From positions 2,373,501 through 2,437,500 of the forward strand of contig NC_084892.1 of the NCBI RefSeq assembly GCF_958979055.1: a DNA stretch of 64,000 bases, written 5' to 3'. The notes beneath the pieces are model-generated. The model was not told the DNA's origin. It worked only from the letters and a program-made list of their open reading frames with translations, and did not search any database. Position 1 is the stretch's first letter, and each line of letters begins with the position of its first letter. The position numbers and the translations under genes are program-made. The stretch comes from Alnus glutinosa. Taxonomy: Eukaryota > Streptophyta > Magnoliopsida > Fagales > Betulaceae. Shown here one piece after another: positions 58,853 through 64,000 of the stretch.

Positions 58853-61262
58853 CTTTGTTGAATATGTGGGTTTCGCATCTTAGGCTAGTTAGGATAGGTG
58901 GATCCTACAACCTCATCTTTGTGGTTGTTCACATTTATATGAAATTCGAATAACCTAATAACAAAGAATCTTAATCCATCTTGACCAAGGTCGAGTTTGT
59001 TTATGAGCTGTTGTTTTATTTTTGTACCCTTATTGACATATATTTGTGGAGAAATACTACACCAATTCTAAGTTTACACTCTTAAATGCTTATTCTTAAT
59101 AGCAAAAACCACTATTAAAATTTGATTAAATCATTATTAAATTTTGAATTCAATCGCAATTTTTAATGTCATGCCAAAAAAAAAAAAAGTGTTTGAGAAC
59201 AATAACTTAAAAATTTGTGTATTGTTTCTCATATTTGTGAACCAATATTTTTTTTAACAAAGAAATAATGGAGTTTAATTTTTTTTTTTATTAGTAATAA
59301 TGGAGTTTAATTGGTCATATCTTCCAACTGTTTGTCGTAAAATTTGACTTAATGCCACTTGCACCAATTGAATTTTTGGTCGGTGAGTAGGGGGTCTACA
59401 TTGTCTCCTATTTTATTCTTCTTAATGAACATATCATTTAATGGTTTGGATATGTACGATAAAATCATCGAAGATTTGACATTTTTTTTTTTTTTTTTTT
59501 ATTATGATACAATATATACTCGTAGTAGGCACTTAATTAAGCAGTCTCATCAAGAAATAATATTTATCAAAAAAAAAAAAATCAAGAAATAATAATAATT
59601 AAAGAAAAAATAAAAGGCTACAAGTCTACCTCGTGACAAGCATTTAAAGTATAGTTTTATGAAACCTCTCATAAAAAAATTGGCACACGTGTTTATGAAT
59701 CAATGTTCTCCACTTTCTTATTATTTCCTTTTATTTTAACATAATTATTTACTGACTTAAGCATAAAAGACTTTTCAGTTCTTGAAATCGACAGTTTTCG
59801 GTGACTTGTTTTATTTGTTTCCAGTTGTCCAAAGATATGCTTCAACATTCAAACTCTACCGATAGCTAACTATTTAGTATTTACTGACTTAAGCATAAAA
59901 AATTTTTCAGTTCTTGAAATCGACAGTTTTCGGTGACTCGTTTTATTTGTTTCCAGCTGTCCAAAAATATGCTTCAACATTCAAACTCTGCCTATAGCTA
60001 ACTATAGGCTCCAAAGTTCTATATGTAACTATAGGCTCCAAAATTAAGAGAAGACGTGTATGAATGAAATATACAACAATAAGATAAAGGAAAAGGATTG
60101 AATAGATGGGGAATAATACAGTCAAACAGTAATTATAAAATGAATTTTCTTGATTTATAGACTAGAAAGACAAACCATTTGGTAGTTGAGAAGTCATCTG
60201 TATATATGGGATCAAGAACTTAATAATTAAGAATTCCAAAATTGGCTTTGATGTCAATATACAACCAACGGCAAGTTTTGTGCAACCTAAAAATCTGAAT
60301 TAAATATTGCTTAAAATATATGTAGGGGAGAGTGGAAAGTTTTAAACGGTGTTGAGTGTTGAGGATTGCTCAAAGGAAAGGATCTTGTTCAAGTCCGTGA
60401 ATAAGATAGCGTGTCAAATGTCAATTGTCAAAGGATGACTGGTAATTAAATAAGTCTTATGGATAAAAAAAAATAAAAAAATTAAATACGTTTTATGCAA
60501 CCAACTATGGACCACGTCTGCCTAATCCCCATGCAACCACTCTCGTAATAGTGATAATCATTGAAATATACGTGAGCATGGACACTATTTGTTCACGTGT
60601 TTTGGTGGGTGTTTGTTGTTTAAAAATGTATTATGATGTGAAATGAGTGCTAAAGAGAGGAGGGAGAAAGAGTGGTAAAGAGAGATTTGTAAAAGGTAAA
60701 AGCAGGCTTGATAGCCCCTCACTTTCCACTTCAATTTTGGTCAACTGTTCTTTTAGTTTTGTGGAAGACCTGATTCTTCCACCATAACTGATAATAATGG
60801 CAACTATAATATTGACAAGTTATGGTAAACTGGAATGCGGTCAATTTCCCGGTTCATATTTAGTTTTGTTGCATTTAACAGTATACATTGTATGGTAAAA
60901 TCTAATATGGACAATGAAATTTAACAAATGCAACCTAAACCAACTACAACACAATACTAAGGAACCACAGTAGTATAACAATTACAGCACAACAAGCAGC
61001 ATGCAACCCTAGATAGTAGGAAATACCGGAAACAATTCTATGATGACAAACTAGAAAATTGGCCAAGATTTTCCAACTATGCTTTTAAGTTATGTTTGGT
61101 TGATTATCAAAACAACTTGTCACAGCAGCCTCAGTTAGAAAGAAATACTAATACCAGTTGCAAAGGTCCAGCCTAAGGCTGATTAAGACAAGCGAAAGTT
61201 TACACAGATTGCTGAAAAATACATGGTACAAAGATCTTGCCATTCTTGGAAGAAGATAAGAA
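58853..61262. other. AT-rich intergenic region 3' of BUD31
   Basis: It contains T-runs (59480-59500), A-runs and the tandem duplication at 59747-60010. No gene is recognised. Confidence 0.5.
59747..60010. repeat. Tandem duplication, 132-bp unit
   Basis: The unit atttactgacttaagcataa...ctatagctaacta occurs at 59747 and 59879 with about six differences. Confidence 0.9.
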
Positions 61263-62380
61263 TCAGTCCCCACTTGCACAGCCCCCACAACCGCAATGGA
61301 CACACTCTATAACTTTCTCCTCTCTCAGGTGCTTTGGCACTCGGCACACACATGTGGTAGCAAAATTGTGATCCCGTGGTTGAATGCATCGTAAGCAGCA
61401 GAGACGTTCATACCCCGGCTGCAATTTAAACAGAACCATGAAATTAAATTAGAACAAAGTAATGTAAAAATCTTATTGAGGAACACCAAATTATATTGTT
61501 TAGAAAAAGTTCCATGGATAAGTCGATGGGAAGAAAAAAAATTGATTTCATGGATATATTTCCTTGATATTTCAAAGAAGTCTACATTATAACACTTCAT
61601 ATCAACCATTTCCCCAAATACGCAAAATTAATTTGAATAAATAACATTGTATTTAGACGATTCACCTAATATTCTCAACAACATCATAATTATTATATGA
61701 TCTTAAGATTCTTTTTTTTTTGATAAGTATATGATCTTAAGATTCTTAACCATCTTCTATGTGCTTTTTCCCTACTCAGGTTCATGCTTATTTAGCTTTA
61801 ATAACTAGGTGTTTATGAACTACTGCTGGAGCATATAAGAATAGATCCAACGTTCTGCAGGTGTCTATATATGTCCTATACACACCAAAAAAAGGAAGCA
61901 AAACATACTCAACGGTACTTATTTTGATGAATAAAGCAAAACATGTTGAACAGTACTAAACCTAGATAAAATAGATTTTGAGACAAACCTTTTTCCACTT
62001 TGCAATTAGATTACGGTCAGCATGGCCTTGATCCAGGCAGAACTCATACAACTCCTTGGATATTTCCTTCCTCCGGTGGTAAAGGTCAAAAATGTAGCGA
62101 CTCTTTTGATGTGCTATTTTAAAAATAGGCCATAATGTCTCACATTTTCTCTTACCATCATGAGGATCATTCTCAGCTGCCCAAAGAATAAAGGATATAT
62201 CACTGTTAGTTTCACAGAGGTCAGTGAATATGTAGGAATGAAAAAGAAAAATTCCCCAAGTTACGCACTGTATGAAAGATATTAACCTTCTCTCATCTTT
62301 GCTTGCAGCTCACGAATAGTAGGCTCAATTAATTCCCAGCCATCTGGGTACTTAACACGGTTTGTTTTCACCTTCGGCAT
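61263..62380 (-). CDS. BUD31: BUD31/G10 family pre-mRNA splicing factor (145 aa)
   Basis: BUD31 is a small nuclear protein of the spliceosome (Bact and later stages). Exons by eye: 62287-62380, 61989-62176, 61263-61418, with GT-AG borders, totalling 438 nt and 145 residues, the exact usual plant length. The start is [20 protein letters not shown]. The middle has [20 protein letters not shown] and [18 protein letters not shown]. The C-terminus carries the cysteine-rich zinc-binding part ([27 protein letters not shown]). A further acceptor (ctctgacag) eight bases before the start codon suggests an intron in the 5' untranslated region. The gene looks intact. Confidence 0.95.
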
Positions 62381-63192
62381 TCTTCAACCTGTCAGAGTAA
62401 AACATGATCAATACTTAAATTGATACAAGTTACCAGACATTCCCCCCCTAGCAATTCCTGAATACCATCTACCATTTGAAAATGATCTTAAAAAGGAATA
62501 ATGCCACATAAATCTAACAAAAATGCAATATTAAAAGAAAAATTGTTTATATGCGAAATAATTAGCATTCTTTCACCAACCAAAACAAACTTAAACCCAA
62601 TTTTGGATATTTAATGCTTTATCTAAGTTCCCATAGTCTCATCCACAGGGTGTATCTTGACTCAAATGGGTCATGGATAATAGCATAATACAATGTTTTT
62701 CCAGTATACTCAAGTAAAGATATACCTGAGTGAAATTGCTACAACAATATGTAGCAGGCACAATAATCTCAGTTCTTTTAGCATACAGTACAAACTAACA
62801 GATGAATCGACAAAACTTACAACATAAAATTCATGTAAGCTAACTCACCAACTAGAATCTGCAAACATAAAATGCATGTAAGCTAACTTACCAACTAGAA
62901 TCTGCAAACAATCAATCTCAAATTCAATACCATAAAGTAAGATGTATTCACTAAAAAAAAAATCATTAAGAAAAGAAAGTAATCCAATATCCAATTTAAT
63001 TTGGAAATACAAACTGAAATTCGAAGTGAATTTTATACAAGTGAGACATAACAACCTGCATCTGAATCAGGTGTTCGATATATTTGACAATATGACACAA
63101 TCAAATATCTCAACTACCAGGCTGTAACTTCAAACCAAAAGCAAAACATAATATGAAAACACAAGAACTAGATAACAAGTTCAGAACCAATA
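62381..63192. other. BUD31 5' untranslated intron and upstream DNA
   Basis: No other gene is seen. A 43-bp unit (aacataaaattcatgtaagc...) is tandemly duplicated at 62821-62863 and 62864-62906. The first non-coding exon of BUD31 should lie here, but I cannot place it. Confidence 0.45.
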
Positions 63193-64000
63193 ACTTTTTT
63201 TTTTTTTTTTGAAAGAATGAGTAAATCTATATATTGACAAAAAGAATTAACTGTACAACAAAAGACTTACAACCCAAACAACAGAAAACAGAACTACTAG
63301 AAAACCTATAGGAATATCCATGCTACACTCATGGAACTAAACCAAAAACACCCAAAAAAAAAAAACAGCCCTGCCCACAATGGAACAACTAACTCAAAAT
63401 ACAAGTATCAATGTTTCATTTGTGACAAAGAATAATATTCTCCATAGTTTTTGGGAATTTGCCCTTTCCAGAAACTCTACACCGAACTGCCCAAAAAATT
63501 TGCTTCAAAACCTGCTCTTCAGTGAGAGGTTGTCCACCAACTTTTAACTCATTTCGGGCTCGCCATATCCAATACACAGCAGAGCTCAAGATAAGTCTAC
63601 AAATTGTCCCCATCAAACTCTTACTCTTCCAAGTTCTACATCCTTCATCAATCACTTCACTCCAACTTGTATAACAATTCAGCAAGCCACATCGCTGTAA
63701 ACAAGTTTTCCAAACTCGGGAGCTAAAACCACAAGAAAAGAAAAGGTGGTTTCGGCTCTCAACACTAGACTTGCAGAAACCACAATTAACATCCCCTTTA
63801 AAACCCCAAGCAAGCAACCGGTCCTCAGTAGTTAGCCTATTAAGAAGAGCTAACCATAGGATAAAAGCTTGTTTGGGAATAGTAAAAGAATGCCAAACCA
63901 ACGGCCACCACCTCACAGCCTCCTTTTTCTTCCTTAGGTGATTCCAAGTTTCTGCACAAGTGAACACACCAAACTTGGCAAGACTCCAAACAGGTTTGTC
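63193..64000 (-). mobile_element. LINE 3' part, continues beyond the right edge
   Basis: The open frame 63967-63416 (183 codons) carries the zinc-binding zf-RVT region of plant LINE reverse transcriptases: WHSFTIPKQAFILWLALLNR, EDRLLAWGF, CGFCKSSVESRNHLFFSC, and IWRARNELKVGG. The 3' end is marked by a run of T at 63196-63212 (poly-A on the minus strand). The reverse transcriptase proper would lie to the right of the window. The frame shown is undamaged, so this copy may be young. Confidence 0.85.

Overview
This is nuclear DNA of a flowering plant, probably a woody eudicot. The evidence is GT-AG introns, plant-type genes, AT-rich intergenic DNA, long homopolymers and TA microsatellites, and many plant LINE, Ty3-gypsy, Mutator-like and hAT copies. 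I cannot name the species. No tRNA, rRNA, CRISPR array or bacterial operon was seen.

Left part (1-15.5 kb): the 5' half of a starch branching enzyme class II gene (SBE2) on the minus strand. Five exons are readable and the gene runs off the left edge. Its introns hold a 2.7 kb internally reduced Ty3-gypsy element (931-3677) with both LTRs and a 5-bp target duplication. They also hold a full-length 6.7 kb L1-type LINE (6767-13463) with a 14-bp target duplication, plus smaller LINE pieces.

Middle (15.5-36 kb): AT-rich intergenic DNA and a Mutator-like miniature element (18242-19105) come first. Next is a complete four-exon RLPH2-type phosphatase gene on the minus strand, with a duplicated block in its last intron. 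Two tandem truncated DUF247 copies follow, then an LTR-element mosaic (26389-30835) that sits directly against the splice acceptor of an orphan chloroplast ribosomal protein L28 exon. A gypsy integrase fragment then lies upstream of a larger, broken DUF247 gene on the plus strand.

Right part (36-64 kb): a complete 20-exon full-size ABCG/PDR transporter gene (36323-44287, minus) with a reconstructed reading frame of 1466 codons. It is followed by about 17 kb without a convincing intact gene but rich in mobile DNA: a fold-back element (45801-46593), a hAT with an 8-bp target duplication (47895-48951), a second Mutator-like element with near-perfect long arms around a GGGGTGGCC-rich core (51400-52496), and an inverted-repeat-bounded segment (54777-57712) carrying a fragment of the DEK1 calpain exon. 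The window ends with a complete three-exon BUD31/G10 splicing-factor gene (minus) and the 3' part of another LINE.

The intact genes are unrelated housekeeping or transport genes and form no pathway cluster. The most interesting material is mobile: the DEK1-carrying segment, the two GGGGTGGCC-core Mutator-like elements, and the retrotransposon next to the L28 acceptor. All exon boundaries were read by eye from GT-AG signals, reading-frame continuity and remembered family sequence; none was checked by alignment.
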